DNA of 6,637 nucleotides from Phycisphaeraceae bacterium (GTDB lineage Bacteria > Planctomycetota > Phycisphaerae > Phycisphaerales > Zrk34): assembly GCA_028281485.1 (NCBI GenBank), contig JANQJT010000293.1, forward strand, positions 1 to 6,637, read 5' to 3'. The notes below the pieces were generated by a model. It did no database searches, had not been told where the DNA came from, and worked only from the letters and a program-made list of their open reading frames with translations. Numbering within the stretch: position 1 is the first letter of the stretch; each line of letters begins with the position of its first letter. The position numbers and the translations under genes are program-made. This document shows positions 6,113-6,637 of this stretch, one piece after another.

Positions 6113-6637
6113 TCAGTCCCACACCGTAAAAGACAGCGCAAACGTGCCCCACTCGTCGCCGGTGGTTTGCGTCTCGAACGTCTTGCTCTGGAAAGTCTGC
6201 GAGTAGGTGAAGCCGTAGGTGTAGCTGTCGCACGCGTACTCCAGCCCCACGCCCGTGCGGAACTCACCGACGATCTCCATGATGTCCACGCTCGGCCCGT
6301 CCTCGAACACGCCGCCGTTGAGGAAGATGTCGTGTGCCACCACGCGACCCGTGCCCTGGGCGTAGATGAAGACCGACCAGCCCTCGCCGTGGATCGACGT
6401 CGCCGCCACCGGATCGTCCAGTCGGCCCGGTCCAAAGTCGTCCGGCAGGTTCCAGCCGGCCCGGCCGAGGATGCCGATCTCGCCGTTGATGTACACCGTG
6501 CCGGCCGCGCCGCCGATGTGCGGGATCGCCTGGTACCGCATGCCCTCGACCAGGTCGAACTCTTCGAGGATGTCGAACTTCCACTTACGCTTGGCGGTGA
6601 ACTGAAACGTCGGCTCGTCGGTCAGCTGGTTGTCCCA
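6113..6637 (-). CDS. LpxR-family lipid A 3'-O-deacylase, C-terminal part (5' end beyond right edge)
   Basis: Reverse-strand frame with its TGA at 6115-6113, open through the right edge; 174 residues are visible of roughly 300 or more expected. An internal Met at 6541 is not the start, because the 32 codons before it keep reading in frame and match the family: WDNQLTDEPTFQFTAKRKWKF, then the conserved WNLPDDFGPGRLDDP block. The family (formerly DUF2219) comprises outer-membrane beta-barrels that remove the 3'-acyloxyacyl group of lipid A in a Ca-dependent reaction. The visible part alternates strands (GWSVFIYAQGTGRVVAHDIFLNG, GVGLEYACDSYTYGFTYSQTF) and ends in GTFALSFTVWD, an aromatic-rich last strand as in barrels. 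The catalytic His and its partners lie in the N-terminal half, outside the window, so activity cannot be judged. The gene converges on the kinase gene with a 12-nt gap and no terminator hairpin between them. Confidence 0.85.
   Translation of the reverse strand, partial: WDNQLTDEPTFQFTAKRKWKFDILEEFDLVEGMRYQAIPHIGGAAGTVYINGEIGILGRAGWNLPDDFGPGRLDDPVAATSIHGEGWSVFIYAQGTGRVVAHDIFLNGGVFEDGPSVDIMEIVGEFRTGVGLEYACDSYTYGFTYSQTFQSKTFETQTTGDEWGTFALSFTVWD

Noticed and set aside
1..6637. CRISPR arrays, tRNA/rRNA genes, insertion sequences, toxin-antitoxin or phage-defence systems
   Set aside because: No spaced direct repeats, no cloverleaf or rRNA-like stretches in the gaps, no transposase and no defence-family motifs were seen; gaps are all under 150 nt.

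Overview
The window (about two-thirds G+C by eye, dense coding) looks like a chromosomal segment of a Gram-negative planctomycete, most likely class Phycisphaerae. That placement is an inference from three things seen together: a secreted protein combining a dockerin-like Ca-binding repeat pair with a PEP-CTERM sorting tail, a very large TPR lipoprotein, and an LpxR-type outer-membrane enzyme. The GH95 glycosidase fits a polysaccharide-degrading lifestyle.

Layout. 1-1187 (+): C-terminal half of a GH95 alpha-L-fucosidase-type glycosidase, cut by the left edge. 1188-1330: AT-rich intergenic gap with a perfect 8-bp inverted repeat and smaller overlapping dyads. 1331-3544 (+): 737-aa TPR lipoprotein with a histidine-rich helical hairpin between two predicted beta-rich segments; I do not recognise a named family. 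3545-3676: gap with a plausible sigma70-type promoter and a LacI-operator-like motif. 3677-4897 (+): 406-aa secreted beta-rich protein ending in dockerin-like repeats and a PEP-CTERM tail. 4898-4975: short gap with a weak hairpin and a good ribosome binding site. 4976-6100 (+): ATP- or PPi-dependent 6-phosphofructokinase with an unusual active-site signature. 6113-6637 (-): C-terminal part of an LpxR-family lipid A 3'-O-deacylase, convergent with the kinase and cut by the right edge.

The genes do not form an obvious single pathway. Four are co-directional but separated by 78-143 nt gaps with their own signals, so I read them as mostly independent transcription units. Three of the five products are predicted to work in the cell envelope or outside it (lipoprotein, PEP-CTERM protein, LpxR). 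The GH95 enzyme probably does too, but its N-terminus is outside the window. The kinase is cytoplasmic central metabolism.

No RNA genes, insertion sequences, CRISPR arrays or phage genes were seen, and no stretch over 300 bases lacks a gene. I found no convincing new multi-gene system. The most interesting points are the kinase signature (Arg where the metal-binding Asp of the classical motif sits, plus a PPi-type Lys), the unusual lipoprotein architecture, and the inverted repeat upstream of it.
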